Below are positions 23,471 to 32,675 of a stretch of 56,884 bases of DNA, piece by piece. Location: NCBI GenBank assembly GCA_003220615.1, contig QHTB01000150.1, forward strand, positions 1 through 56,884, in the 5' to 3' direction. Position 1 is the first letter of the stretch. Every line of letters starts with the position of its first letter. This DNA comes from Candidatus Rokuibacteriota bacterium (GTDB taxonomy: Bacteria; Methylomirabilota; Methylomirabilia; Rokubacteriales; CSP1-6). The notes under the pieces are model-generated. The model worked only from the letters and a program-made list of their open reading frames with translations, searched no databases and had not been told where the DNA came from. Both the position numbers and the translations under genes were made by a program.

Positions 23471-24235
23471 CTAGACACCCCCCGTCACGTCGATGGTCAC
23501 GCCGGTGACGAAATCGGCGTCGTGCGAGGCCAGGAAGCAGATGACGCGCGCCTGGTCGCGCGCCTCGGCGACGCGACGCAGCGGCGTGCGAGCGATCTCC
23601 TCCGCCTGCTCGGCAGCCCGGCGTTGCTCCCAGCGCGGCCGAATGCGTTCGGTAAGGGTGAGGCTGGGCGCAATGGCGTTGACGTTGACGCCGTACGGCC
23701 CCAACTCGTGGGCGAGCTTCCGCGTGAAGGCGATGATCCCACCCTTGGCGGCAGCATAGGCGCTACTGCTGCTCGCGCTCAGGCCACGTCCGGCCACCGA
23801 TGAGATGTTCACGATCTTGCCGCCGCGTTGCCGCTTCATCACCGGCGCTACCGCGTGGCAGAAGAGGAATGTCCCGTCGAGATTGAAGGCAATGAGCCGC
23901 TGCCACTCGGCGAGCGTCAATTCGTCGACGGCGGCCCCGGGCTGCGAGATGATCGTGCTCCCGCCGACCGCGTTCACGAGGATGTCGATGCGACCGTGCT
24001 CACGGATCACGCCGTCGGCGACGACCTCGACATTGGCGGCGTCGAGGGCATCGGCGCGACGCCCATGCGCGCGGCCGCCAGTGTCGCGTATGCCGGCCAT
24101 CGCCTTGTCGAGCCGTCCCTGATCGGTGTCGACGCCCACCACGATGCCGCCCTCACTGCCGATGATCTCGGCCGTGGCCTTTCCGATCCCGCTCGCTGCA
24201 GCCGTGATCACCGCCACCTGATCTCGGAATCTCAT
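23471..24235 (-). CDS. SDR-family oxidoreductase
   Basis: The start at ATG 24235 puts GAGGAG 6 nt upstream. A second ATG at 24241 abuts that signal directly and is less likely, and a much longer open frame upstream is antisense noise over the molybdenum hydroxylase. The 254 residues include TAAASGIG (the first Gly of TGxxxGxG is Ala), the variant NAVGG for NNAG, the catalytic VNISSVAGRG and YAAAKGG, and the C-terminal ADFVTGVTIDVTGGV. It is probably an NAD(P)-dependent alcohol/ketone dehydrogenase. It is divergent from the molybdenum hydroxylase gene, with which it may share regulation. Confidence 0.88.
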   Translation of the reverse strand: MRFRDQVAVITAAASGIGKATAEIIGSEGGIVVGVDTDQGRLDKAMAGIRDTGGRAHGRRADALDAANVEVVADGVIREHGRIDILVNAVGGSTIISQPGAAVDELTLAEWQRLIAFNLDGTFLFCHAVAPVMKRQRGGKIVNISSVAGRGLSASSSSAYAAAKGGIIAFTRKLAHELGPYGVNVNAIAPSLTLTERIRPRWEQRRAAEQAEEIARTPLRRVAEARDQARVICFLASHDADFVTGVTIDVTGGV

Positions 24236-24339
24236 CGTCATCTCCTCGCCTGGCGCGACCGTCACCGCGGCTGGCCGACGTCTTATCACAACGCGAGCGG
24301 GGCCGCAGGCGCGACGGGGTGCGGCGACCCGGAACCCGG

Positions 24340-24367
24340 TTGACACCCTCCGTGTGGTGACTACACT
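24340..24367 (+). promoter_or_regulatory. Predicted sigma70 promoter for the molybdenum hydroxylase gene
   Basis: A perfect TTGACA (24340-24345), a 16-nt spacer and TACACT (24362-24367) lie 34 bp before ATG 24401, in the intergenic region shared with the divergent SDR. Confidence 0.6.
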
Positions 24368-24400
24368 CGCGTCACCGGTCGGCTCAGCGTGTGCAGTGCC

Positions 24401-26755
24401 ATGGCCGACCGCAGAATCGACGGAATCGAGATGCCTGACCCCAGCCCACGACGACCGGACACCGACCCGCAACGATACGTCGGCCAGCCGCTCAAACGGT
24501 TGGAGGATCCCAAGCTCATCACCGGCGCGGGGCAGTACGTCGAGGACCTCAAGCTTCCCGGGCTGACGTACCTGGCGTTCCTTCGAAGCCCGCATGCTCA
24601 CGCGCGCGTCACTGCGATTCGGATCGAGGCGGCTCAGAAAGCGCCCGGAGTGGTCCGAGTCGTCACCGCGAAGGACCTCGGTCCCCTTCGACCGACGCCG
24701 TACATGGTCGTTCTGCCCGGGCTGAAGGCATTTCCGTATCAGTACCTCGCGGACGGAGTCGTCGACTCGACCGGCGTGCCGGTGGCGGCGATCGTCGCCG
24801 AGAGTCCGTCCCTCGCTCGCGACGCGGCCGACCTGATCGAGGTCGAGTACGAATCCTTGCCGGCGGTCTCTGACCCCGAGCGTGCGCTTGGGCCCGGGGC
24901 TCCGCTCGTCCATCCCGAATTCGGCACCAATCAGGCATTCAGCTTCCCGATGAAGGGCGGGGACGTGAACGCGGCGTTCGCTCGGGCGGCTCACGTCGCC
25001 AGGGTCCGTGTCGAGCACAATCGCCTCGCGGGAGTGCCGATGGAGCCGCGGGGCGTTGTCGCCCGCTACGACGCCGGAACCGGCGAGCTCACGCTCTGGC
25101 TGACGACGCAGAATCCGTTCACGACGCGCGCCGACCTCGCCTCGGTCCTCGACTACCCGGAGCACAAGCTTCGTCTGGTCGCCCTCGATGTCGGAGGGGG
25201 GTTCGGCGTGAAGGGGCCGCTCTATCGCGAGGAGGTGATCGCCGCCGTTCTCGCGCGGCAGCTCGGGCGACCCGTTCAATGGATGTCCACGCGGAACGAG
25301 GACCTGCTCACCACGCACCACGGCCGCGCGACGGTCACCGAGGCCGAGGCTGCAGTGACCAGCGATGGCGAGATCATCGGCCTCAGAGCGAAAGCGATCT
25401 TCGATCTCGGCGCCCACCTGCTCTCGCTGTCGATCGTCCCGACCATGTCGAACTCGATCCATGTCCTCGGCCCGTACCGCATCCAGAATGCCGAGCTCCT
25501 CAGCGTCGGCGTGTACACGAACACGGGGCCGACGGGTCCCTATCGCGGATCGGGGCGGCCCGTGGGCGTCTACCTCATCGAGCGCGTGATGGACGAGGCC
25601 GCTCGGCTCACCGGGCTCGACCCGGTCGAGATTCGCCGTCGCAACTTCATCCCGTCCGACGCATTCCCGTATCGCACGGCGTTCGGGACTCCCTACGATT
25701 CGGGCAACTACGCGAGAGCGCTCGATCGCGCGCTGGAGCTGGCCGACTACGGAGCGCTCCGTCGCCAGCAGGCCGAGAAGCGCCAGCGCGGGGACATCAT
25801 GGGGATCGGCGTCGCCACCTACGTCGAATCGACCAACGTGCTCGGCTGGGAGAGCGGCGTCGTGCGGGTGGAGCGGACCGGAAAGGTCACCGCGATCACG
25901 GGATCGAGCCCGCACGGGCAGGGGCACGAGACGACGTTCGCCCAGATCGTCGCCGATCATCTCGGCGTCGCCTACGAGGACGTGATCGTGCGCCATGGCG
26001 ACACGCTCGGAGCGCCCCAGGCCATCGGGACGTTCGGAAGCCGGAGCGCCGGGCTCGGCGGCAGCGCGCTCGCGCGGGCCGCGATCGAGATGCGCGAGAA
26101 GGGACAACGGCTGGCGGCGAGGCTCCTCGAGGCGAGCCCCAAGGACCTCCAGCCCGTGCGCGGCGGCTTTCAGGTGAAGGGCGTGCCCGAGCGGATGATC
26201 GGCTGGAACCGCATCGCCGAATTCGCACATCGAGGCATGGGCCTGCCGCCCGAGGAGACTCCGGGGCTCGAAGCCACGGTGTTCTTTCGACAGGACCTGC
26301 CCGCCTTCGCCTTCGGCGCCGGCATCGCCGTGGTGAGCGTGGATCGCGAAACCGGGCGGGTGCGGCTCGAACGTCTGGTCGCGGTGGACGACTGTGGCAA
26401 CGCGATCAACCCCCTGCTGGTCGACGGCCAGATCGTGGGAGCCCTGGCTCAGGGCATCGGCCAGGCGCTGCTCGAGCACGTCGTGTACGGCGAACAGGGG
26501 GAGTTGATCACGGGAACGTTCATGGAATATGCGCTGCCCCGCGCCGACGACATGCCCGCGCTGGTCCTCGATCGCACCGTCACGCCGTCACCGCTGAATC
26601 CACTCGGAGCGAAGGGCGTCGGCGAGGGCGGCGCCTGTGTCGCGCCGCCGGCGATCGTGAACGCCGTCGTGGACGCGCTCTCGCCCTTCGGGATTCGTCA
26701 CGTCGATTCGCCGCTGACGTCCGAGAAGATCTGGCGCGCGATCCACCAGCGCTGA
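24401..26755 (+). CDS. Xanthine dehydrogenase-family molybdopterin-binding (large) subunit
   Basis: The protein is about 784 residues. ATG 24401 is used; GTG 24389 and ATG 24431 are alternatives. It has the Ald_Xan_dh_C N-terminal region (VGQPLKRLEDPKLITGAGQY, LRSPHAHARV) and the molybdopterin-binding domains with DVGGGFGVKGPLYREE, TGPYRGSGRP, SSPHGQGHETTFAQI and the C-terminal catalytic Glu loop GAKGVGEGG. Such enzymes hydroxylate purines, aldehydes, CO or nicotinate-like rings in the cytoplasm. They normally need FAD and 2Fe-2S subunits, which are absent from this locus, so partners must be encoded elsewhere or the gene is orphaned. Confidence 0.9.
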   Translation: MADRRIDGIEMPDPSPRRPDTDPQRYVGQPLKRLEDPKLITGAGQYVEDLKLPGLTYLAFLRSPHAHARVTAIRIEAAQKAPGVVRVVTAKDLGPLRPTPYMVVLPGLKAFPYQYLADGVVDSTGVPVAAIVAESPSLARDAADLIEVEYESLPAVSDPERALGPGAPLVHPEFGTNQAFSFPMKGGDVNAAFARAAHVARVRVEHNRLAGVPMEPRGVVARYDAGTGELTLWLTTQNPFTTRADLASVLDYPEHKLRLVALDVGGGFGVKGPLYREEVIAAVLARQLGRPVQWMSTRNEDLLTTHHGRATVTEAEAAVTSDGEIIGLRAKAIFDLGAHLLSLSIVPTMSNSIHVLGPYRIQNAELLSVGVYTNTGPTGPYRGSGRPVGVYLIERVMDEAARLTGLDPVEIRRRNFIPSDAFPYRTAFGTPYDSGNYARALDRALELADYGALRRQQAEKRQRGDIMGIGVATYVESTNVLGWESGVVRVERTGKVTAITGSSPHGQGHETTFAQIVADHLGVAYEDVIVRHGDTLGAPQAIGTFGSRSAGLGGSALARAAIEMREKGQRLAARLLEASPKDLQPVRGGFQVKGVPERMIGWNRIAEFAHRGMGLPPEETPGLEATVFFRQDLPAFAFGAGIAVVSVDRETGRVRLERLVAVDDCGNAINPLLVDGQIVGALAQGIGQALLEHVVYGEQGELITGTFMEYALPRADDMPALVLDRTVTPSPLNPLGAKGVGEGGACVAPPAIVNAVVDALSPFGIRHVDSPLTSEKIWRAIHQR

Positions 26756-26783
26756 CGCCCAGCCACCGACCCGACAACGTCCC

Positions 26784-26806
26784 GACCCGCAACGCGGGTC
26801 TATAAT
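26784..26806 (+). promoter_or_regulatory. Perfect -10 box abutting an inverted repeat
   Basis: GACCCGC-AAC-GCGGGTC (26784-26800) is a perfect 7-bp inverted repeat running directly into TATAAT (26801-26806), 37 bp before the next start codon. No good -35 box is at normal spacing. The palindrome could be an operator for an activator or repressor, or a weak terminator for the preceding gene. Confidence 0.5.
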
Positions 26807-26843
26807 CACCGCCGCCGTCTCAGCGAGCCGAGAGGGGAGAGAC

Positions 26844-27977
26844 ATGTCGAAGTCGAAGCGCGACATCGTCGCCAACGTCGCCCGTCTGCGTGAGCACATG
26901 GATCGCCACCGCCTGGCCGCGGTCGTGGCACGCTCGGGCCAGAACTTCACCTATCTGTCCGGCCTGGCGTATCCGGGGACACTGGCGCGTCACCTCGATC
27001 TCCCCGACTCCGTGCGCGGAATCCTGCTCGTGTGGCCGCGGAACGGTGAGCCGGTCGTCGTGCTGAACAAGATCGCCGAAGGCCTCACGCGGCGCGACTC
27101 GTGGGTCGAGCGGATCGAAGTGTACGACGCCTACTCGGAGTCGCCGTACCACCGTTTGGCGCAGGTCCTCGAGAGCCTCGGGCTCGGCCGCGAGCGCGTG
27201 GGGTTCGAGAAGAACTACGTCAGCGCCGCGCACTGGGACGAGGTGCAGCGCGAGCTACCGCAGATGCAGATGGTCGACTGCGCCGCGATGATGGACGAGG
27301 TGCGCTGGGTCAAGACGGAAGGGGAGATCCGCCTGCTGAAGAAGGGCGCCGATCTCCTCGACGACGCGTACCTCGAGGTCTTTCCCACCATTCGACCCGG
27401 TGAAACCGAGCGGGCCGTCCACAGCCGGCTCATCGCGAGCTGCCTGCGCCGCGGCGCCAACTGGGCCCACGGCATCCTGAACTCGAGCCGGAACCTGATC
27501 CCGTACGCCGGCGAGAGCGACAACACGTGGCAGAAGGGCGACGTCGTGCGCACGGATTACGTCGCGTACGTCGACGGCTACCCCGGCCACCAGTCGCGGA
27601 ACGCCGTGCTCGGCCCGCCGAGCGCCGATCAGCTCCGCGACTATCGCATCACCCGCGAGATCTACGGCCTGACGATCGACCGCTGCCGGCCGGGCGTGTC
27701 CGCGGGCGAGGTCTACGAATTCGTCGTGAAGGAGTTCGCCAAGCACGGCTGGTCGTACACGAGCCAGCTCGCCGGCCACGGCGTCGGCTGCTGGTGGCAC
27801 CAGCAGGAGCCGGTGATCTCGTGCGGCAACAAGTTCGTGCTCGAGGAAGGCATGGTGCTCGCGCTCGAGCCGGCCCGGGAGTACTACCACATCCAGGACA
27901 TGATCGTGGTGCGCGCGGGCGCGCCGCAGCTCATCTCGGACAAGTTCGCGACCGATCAGATGTTCGTGGTCGGCTAG
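26844..27977 (+). CDS. M24 (pita-bread fold) peptidase-like protein with altered metal ligands
   Basis: The 377-residue protein starts at ATG 26844 after GAGGGGAGAG. It has the creatinase/prolidase N-terminal domain (residues about 10-150; AVVARSGQNFTYLSG) and the M24 catalytic fold (about 165-377). Of the five metal ligands in aminopeptidase P, the first Asp is present (RTDYVAYVDGY). The second (SD.TR) aligns with GHQSRN, the His is present (AGHGVGCWWHQQEP), the first Glu is present (LALEP) and the last Glu aligns with Gln (HIQDM). It may be a metal-free hydrolase like creatinase. It is followed within 15 bp by an M20-like gene. Confidence 0.8.
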   Translation: MSKSKRDIVANVARLREHMDRHRLAAVVARSGQNFTYLSGLAYPGTLARHLDLPDSVRGILLVWPRNGEPVVVLNKIAEGLTRRDSWVERIEVYDAYSESPYHRLAQVLESLGLGRERVGFEKNYVSAAHWDEVQRELPQMQMVDCAAMMDEVRWVKTEGEIRLLKKGADLLDDAYLEVFPTIRPGETERAVHSRLIASCLRRGANWAHGILNSSRNLIPYAGESDNTWQKGDVVRTDYVAYVDGYPGHQSRNAVLGPPSADQLRDYRITREIYGLTIDRCRPGVSAGEVYEFVVKEFAKHGWSYTSQLAGHGVGCWWHQQEPVISCGNKFVLEEGMVLALEPAREYYHIQDMIVVRAGAPQLISDKFATDQMFVVG

Positions 27978-27991
27978 GAGCGACGACGGGT

Positions 27992-29269
27992 ATGGCCGAT
28001 ACGGGCGACTGGAAGAAGATCGTCGCGGGCATCAGCGACGAGCAGGTCTTGAAGCTCGAGCAAGCCGCCATCCGCATACCGAGCACGACGTTCGAGGAGG
28101 GCGCGCTCGCCGATCATCTCGCCAACCGCATGTCCGACATCGGCCTCGACGTCGAGATGATGGAGGTCACCCACTGGGCCAAGCCCGGCAAGACGACGCG
28201 CCAGCCGATCGCGCGCCTCCGGGGAACGGGCGGCGGGCCGAGCCTCATGCTGAACGGCCACATGGATCCCGGCGTGGAGATGAGTGGCTGGAGCGTGGAT
28301 CCGTACGGCGCCAAGTTCGAGGACGGCTGGGTGTGGGGAATGGGCGCCCACGACGACAAGGGCGGCGTCGTGGCCGCCATCTGCGCCGTCGAAGCGATCG
28401 TCCGCTCGGGTGTCCGTCTCCGCGGCGACGTCGTCGTCTGCCCCGTGGTGGCGCACAAGCTCGGCGGCGCGGGCACGCGCGCGCTCATGAAGAAGGGTGT
28501 GCGCACCGACCTCGCCATCAACATGGAGCACTCGGCCAACACCATCGCCAACGTCTGCGTCGGCATCGTCATGGTCCGCATCAAGACGAAGAGCCCCGAG
28601 CTGTTCTTCCGGTACAGCCAGGAGGCGAAGGCTCAGTACATGAATCCGATCGAGCAGCAGGCCGAGATCATGCGGCGCATCGGGCCGAGCCTCGATCCGA
28701 TCCGACCCGGCGGCTGGCTGCGCTTCACGCCGCACCCCGATCTCCCGGGATTTCCGACGCACACGTTCGACACGATGCACAAAGAGCACTACTACCAGAA
28801 GAGCTACACCGGGATGTCGAGCCGCGAGTGCGAGATGATCTTCCAGCTCCGCACGGTGCCGGGCCAGACGCTCGAGACGGTGCGTGACGACGTGCAGCGC
28901 CTGCTCGCCGACATCAAGAAGGATCATCCCGCGTTCGACGCCGAGATGACGATTCCCGCCAACGGCATGGAGGACGGGTGGTTCCAGGATCCGATGGAGG
29001 TGAAGCCGGATCATCGTCTGGTGACGTCGCTCGCCGAGGGCCAGCGGCTCGCCAGCGGCGCGCCGGCCGTGGTCGGTGGCTGGGGACGCCTCGGCAACGT
29101 CGGGGACGGCAACATCCTCATGTCCCACGGCATCCCCACCGTGCAATACGGTGCGGGCGACATCCGGATCTACAAGGAGTGGCCGACGCCGGACGAGCGT
29201 GTGCCGCTCCGGGACCTCGTCACCGCCGCGAAAGCAATCGCCTACGCGACGCACCGGCTCTGCGCGTGA
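27992..29269 (+). CDS. M20-family amidohydrolase/peptidase-like protein with altered Glu-Glu motif
   Basis: ATG 27992 begins a 425-residue protein; the open frame upstream overlaps the M24 gene and is ignored. M20 features: LMLNGHMDPG (metal His and Asp), GMGAHDDKGGVVAAI (bridging Asp) and the C-terminal ligand His in ILMSHGIPTVQYGAG. The usual Glu-Glu (catalytic base plus ligand) before GG.GT reads AHKLGGAGTR here, so both Glu residues are replaced by His-Lys. The next ligand may be Glu in INMEHS. The fold is clear, but the activity could differ from the deacylase/peptidase reaction of the family. It is cotranscribed with the peptide-type importer that follows. Confidence 0.82.
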   Translation: MADTGDWKKIVAGISDEQVLKLEQAAIRIPSTTFEEGALADHLANRMSDIGLDVEMMEVTHWAKPGKTTRQPIARLRGTGGGPSLMLNGHMDPGVEMSGWSVDPYGAKFEDGWVWGMGAHDDKGGVVAAICAVEAIVRSGVRLRGDVVVCPVVAHKLGGAGTRALMKKGVRTDLAINMEHSANTIANVCVGIVMVRIKTKSPELFFRYSQEAKAQYMNPIEQQAEIMRRIGPSLDPIRPGGWLRFTPHPDLPGFPTHTFDTMHKEHYYQKSYTGMSSRECEMIFQLRTVPGQTLETVRDDVQRLLADIKKDHPAFDAEMTIPANGMEDGWFQDPMEVKPDHRLVTSLAEGQRLASGAPAVVGGWGRLGNVGDGNILMSHGIPTVQYGAGDIRIYKEWPTPDERVPLRDLVTAAKAIAYATHRLCA

Positions 29270-29279
29270 GGAGACGACC

Positions 29280-30848
29280 ATGACCACGACCGTCGCGATC
29301 CTGCTGCTCCTTCTCACCCCGCTGGTGGCGCACGCCCAGCCGAAGCCCGGGGGCAAGATCGTCTTCGCCGCCCGGCAGGACATCGACACGCTCGACCCGC
29401 ACATCACGAATCGCGCGGCGACGCGCAAGATCCTGATCCAGTTCACGGACACGCTGACGGTGATCAATCCCAAGGACGGCAAGGTCGGGCCGGGCCTCGC
29501 CGAGTCGTGGGACGTCGCGCGTGACGGCAAGAGCTACACGTTCCGGCTCCGCAAGAACGTGAAGTTCCACGACGGCACACCGTTCGACGCCACCGCAGTC
29601 AAGGCGACGTTCGATCGGATCCAGGAGCCGCTCGGCGCGCCCGGCGTCGCCCGCGCCTTCCTCGGGCCCTACGACGGAGCGGACGTCATCGACGCCCAGA
29701 CCGTCCGGATCCGGTTCAAGCAGCCGTACGCGCCGTTCCTGAGAATGGTCGCGCTCTCGCCGCTCGCGCCCGTCTCGCCGACGGCGGTGCAGACGATGGG
29801 GCAGGACTTCTCTCGTCGCCCCGTCGGCACCGGCCCGTTCATGGTCAAGGAGTGGGTGCCGAAGAGCCACGTGACGCTCGTGCGGAATCCTGACTACGCC
29901 TGGCCGCCCGCGTCCGCCGCGCATCGCGGCCCCGCCTATCTCGAAGAGATCACGTGGCGCTTCGTGCCCGAGGCGACCACGCGCACGGCCGTGCTCCAGA
30001 CCGGCGAGGCGAACGTCGCCGAGGACCTTTCGTACGCCGACGTGGCCGCGCTCGAGCGCAATCCGGACCTCCGGATCCTGCGCGGCGTCCCCGCGGGCAC
30101 GCCGTGGACGATCTTTCCCAACGTCCAGCGCTTCCCGACGAACGATCCGGCGGTGCGCAGGGCGCTCCATTACGCGATCAACAAGGACGCGATCGTGAAG
30201 GTCGTCTTCCACGGCCAGAGCCACGCCTCCGGCTCGCTGATCCAACCGCCCACGCCGGGCTACGTGGCCGTGGCGAAGGAGCTCTTCCCGTACGATCCCG
30301 GGCGCGCCCGCAAGATCCTCGACGACGCCGGCTGGAAACCGGGGAGCGACGGCATCCGGGTGAAGGACGGCAAGCGGCTGGAGATCCTCTGGATCTTCGG
30401 CACCAACAACGGCTACGAGGAGATGGCGCCGCTCGTCCAGGGCATGGCGCGCGAGGTGGGCATCGACGTCCAGTTGCGCGAGCAGCCCCGCGTGCAGATG
30501 TACGAGGCGTGGCGCAAGGGCGAGCACGGGATCGGTGAGCTGAACTGGTGGTTCCCCGATCCCTCGATCCTCGCCACGAACTTCCACACGAGCCGGCTGC
30601 AGGCCTTCAACCCGCCGCGGCTGTCCGATCCCGAGGTCGACAAGCTGCTCGACCAGGCCGGCATGGCGGTGGAAGAGGGCCCGCGGATGGAGCTCTACAA
30701 GAAGGCCCAGCGCGTGCTGCTCGAGATCGGCGCCGGTATCCCGCTCGTCGATCAGGTGACGGTCGTGGGCGTCCGCAAGGACGTCGCGGGCTACGCGTTC
30801 AACGTAGTGACGTTCCCGGTCCTCTACGACGTCAGCCTGACGAGGTAG
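29280..30848 (+). CDS. ABC transporter substrate-binding protein, peptide/nickel family (SBP_bac_5)
   Basis: ATG 29280 follows GTGAGGAGACG. The 522-residue protein has a Sec signal (VAILLLLLTPLVAHAQ) and the DppA/OppA fold: GGKIVFAARQDIDTLDPHIT, GLAESWDVARDGKSYTFRLR, VKFHDGTPFDATAVK, RRPVGTGPFMVKEWV and DPAVRRALHYAINKDAIVKV. It captures peptides, glutathione or opines for the two permeases that follow. Together with the M24/M20-like genes it suggests uptake and hydrolysis of an amide or peptide-like nutrient. Confidence 0.92.
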   Translation: MTTTVAILLLLLTPLVAHAQPKPGGKIVFAARQDIDTLDPHITNRAATRKILIQFTDTLTVINPKDGKVGPGLAESWDVARDGKSYTFRLRKNVKFHDGTPFDATAVKATFDRIQEPLGAPGVARAFLGPYDGADVIDAQTVRIRFKQPYAPFLRMVALSPLAPVSPTAVQTMGQDFSRRPVGTGPFMVKEWVPKSHVTLVRNPDYAWPPASAAHRGPAYLEEITWRFVPEATTRTAVLQTGEANVAEDLSYADVAALERNPDLRILRGVPAGTPWTIFPNVQRFPTNDPAVRRALHYAINKDAIVKVVFHGQSHASGSLIQPPTPGYVAVAKELFPYDPGRARKILDDAGWKPGSDGIRVKDGKRLEILWIFGTNNGYEEMAPLVQGMAREVGIDVQLREQPRVQMYEAWRKGEHGIGELNWWFPDPSILATNFHTSRLQAFNPPRLSDPEVDKLLDQAGMAVEEGPRMELYKKAQRVLLEIGAGIPLVDQVTVVGVRKDVAGYAFNVVTFPVLYDVSLTR

Positions 30849-30878
30849 CGCTCGCTGCTCACGTTCATCCGGCGCCGC

Positions 30879-31793
30879 GTGTTGCTCTCGGTGCCGGTGG
30901 TCGTCGGCGTGTCGGTGGTCGTCTTCTCGATCATCCACGTGCTCCCCGGCGATCCCGTCCTCGCGATCCTGAGCGGCGCCAACGCCACTCCCGAGCAGGA
31001 GCGGGCGCTGCGCACGCAGCTCCGGCTCGACGATCCGCTCGTCGTGCAATACGTGCGATTTCTCGGCCGCGCCCTCGTCGGGGACTTCGGGCGCTCGATC
31101 TTCTCGGGACGGCCGGTCATCGAGGAGATCGGCGACCAGCTTCCGAGCACGCTCGAGCTCGCCGGCACGGCGATCGTCATCGCCGTCGTCGTCGGGGTCG
31201 CGCTGGGCCTCCTCGCGGCGGTCCGGCACGACACCTGGATCGATCGTACCGCGATGCTCGTCGCCCTCGGCGGTGTGTCGATGCCGAGCTTCTGGCTCGG
31301 CCTGCTGCTGATCTTGATCTTCTCGCTGCAGCTCGGCTGGCTGCCCGCGACCGGCCAGGGCGGCCTGAACCGCCTGATCCTGCCCGCGGCCACCATCGGG
31401 CTCAACTACTCGGCGGTCATCGCGCGCCTCGTCCGCTCGAGCCTGCTCGACGTGCTGAACAACAATTACATCTCGACGGCGCGGGCCAAGGGCCTGTCGG
31501 AGTGGGGCGTCACGCTGAAGCACGCGCTCGGCAACGCGCTGATTCCCGTCACCACGATCATCGGCGTCCAGCTCGGCAACCTGCTCGCCGGCACGATCAT
31601 CGTGGAGACGGTCTTCTCGCGACGGGGCATGGGCCGGCTCGCCGTGACGGCCGTGCTCGACAAGGACTATCCGCTCATCCAGGGCGTCGTGCTCGTGAGC
31701 GCCCTCGGCTACGTGCTCACCAATCTCCTGGTGGACGTCTCGTACTCGGCCCTGGATCCACGCATTCGCCACCGGGACGTCGCCGAGGCGTGA
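30879..31793 (+). CDS. ABC permease, DppB/OppB type
   Basis: GTG 30879 is the first conventional start. The family usually begins with a TFIRRR-like motif, and an in-frame CTG at 30855 would restore LLTFIRRRVLLSVPVVVGVS, so the true start may be there. Seen are six helices, VFSIIHVLPGDPVLAIL, GDFGRSIFSG, AVGGVS-like LGGVSMPSFWLGLLL and the EAA-type loop YISTARAKGLSEWGVTLKH. It forms the inner-membrane channel with the next gene, which it overlaps (TGATG). Confidence 0.9.
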   Translation: MLLSVPVVVGVSVVVFSIIHVLPGDPVLAILSGANATPEQERALRTQLRLDDPLVVQYVRFLGRALVGDFGRSIFSGRPVIEEIGDQLPSTLELAGTAIVIAVVVGVALGLLAAVRHDTWIDRTAMLVALGGVSMPSFWLGLLLILIFSLQLGWLPATGQGGLNRLILPAATIGLNYSAVIARLVRSSLLDVLNNNYISTARAKGLSEWGVTLKHALGNALIPVTTIIGVQLGNLLAGTIIVETVFSRRGMGRLAVTAVLDKDYPLIQGVVLVSALGYVLTNLLVDVSYSALDPRIRHRDVAEA

Positions 31794-32629
31794 TGCTGGC
31801 CCGCTTGCTGCGCCGGCGCAAGACCGCCCTGGTCGGCGCCATCGTCCTTGCCGTCATCGGGCTGGCGGCACTCTTCGCGCCGGCGCTGGTGCCCTACGAT
31901 CCGCTCCAGGTGAAGCCGGCCGAGGCGTTGTCGCCGCCGACGCTGCGCCATCCCTTCGGCACCGATCAGTACGGCCGCGACATCCTCAGTCGCGCGATCA
32001 TGGGCGCTCGCCTCTCGCTGCTCACCGGCCTGGGCGCCGTCGCGGTCGCGCTCGTCGCGGGCGTGGTCGTCGGCCTCTCCTGCGGCGTCATCGGCGGCTG
32101 GACGGATCTCCTCGTGATGCGCCTCGTCGACATCATGATGGCGTTCCCCGGCACCCTCATGGCGCTCGTCGTCGTCGCCGTGCTCGGGCAGGGCACGGTG
32201 AACGTCATGCTGGCCGTGGGCGTGTCCCTGGTCCCGACGTTCGTGCGGCTCGTGCGCGGTGACGTGCTGTCCGTGAGGGAAAACGTCTACGTCGAGGCGG
32301 CGCGGGCGCTCGGCTGCTGGCCGACCCGCGTGGCCGTTCAGCACGTGCTGCCCAACGTCGTGGCGCCGATCATCGTGCTCTCCACGGTGGCCATCGCCTG
32401 GTCGATCATCCTCGGCGCGTCGCTGAGCTTCCTGGGCCTCGGCCCGCGCCCTCCGATCCCCGAGTGGGGCATCGACCTGAGCAACGGCAGGAATTACCTG
32501 TTGCGCGCGTGGTGGATCTCGTCCGTGCCTGGCTTCTGCATCATGCTGACGGTCGTCGCCGTCAACCTGGTCGGCGATGCGCTGCGCGACGAGCTCGACC
32601 CGCGGCTTCGGGCGCTCGCGAACCTATGA
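31793..32629 (+). CDS. ABC permease, DppC/OppC type
   Basis: ATG 31793 overlaps the previous stop. The 278-residue product begins MLARLLRRRKTALVGAIVLA and has the conserved periplasmic HPFGTDQYGRDILSRAIMGA, the helices MRLVDIMMAFPGTLMALVVV, the EAA loop YVEAARALGCWPTRVAVQH and the C-terminal GDALRDELDPRLR. It completes the translocation pore. No DppD/DppF ATPases are encoded downstream; the next gene is a CoA transferase. Confidence 0.92.
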   Translation: MLARLLRRRKTALVGAIVLAVIGLAALFAPALVPYDPLQVKPAEALSPPTLRHPFGTDQYGRDILSRAIMGARLSLLTGLGAVAVALVAGVVVGLSCGVIGGWTDLLVMRLVDIMMAFPGTLMALVVVAVLGQGTVNVMLAVGVSLVPTFVRLVRGDVLSVRENVYVEAARALGCWPTRVAVQHVLPNVVAPIIVLSTVAIAWSIILGASLSFLGLGPRPPIPEWGIDLSNGRNYLLRAWWISSVPGFCIMLTVVAVNLVGDALRDELDPRLRALANL

Positions 32630-32675
32630 CTTCCATCGCCGTCGACGAGCGGCGTCGGTGCTAGACTCCGGCGCC

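Noticed and set aside
23471..26479. Very long minus-strand open frame (about 1000 codons) across the SDR and the molybdenum hydroxylase
   Set aside because: Only the last 254 residues (the SDR) have family character. The rest is the antisense of a well-supported hydroxylase gene, Arg/His/Asp-rich and without domains, as expected from GC-rich third positions.
29220..31772. 850-codon minus-strand frame opposite the importer genes
   Set aside because: It is antisense to a binding protein and permease with clear motifs. The composition (Arg, Asp, His, Glu) is typical of complementary-strand noise.
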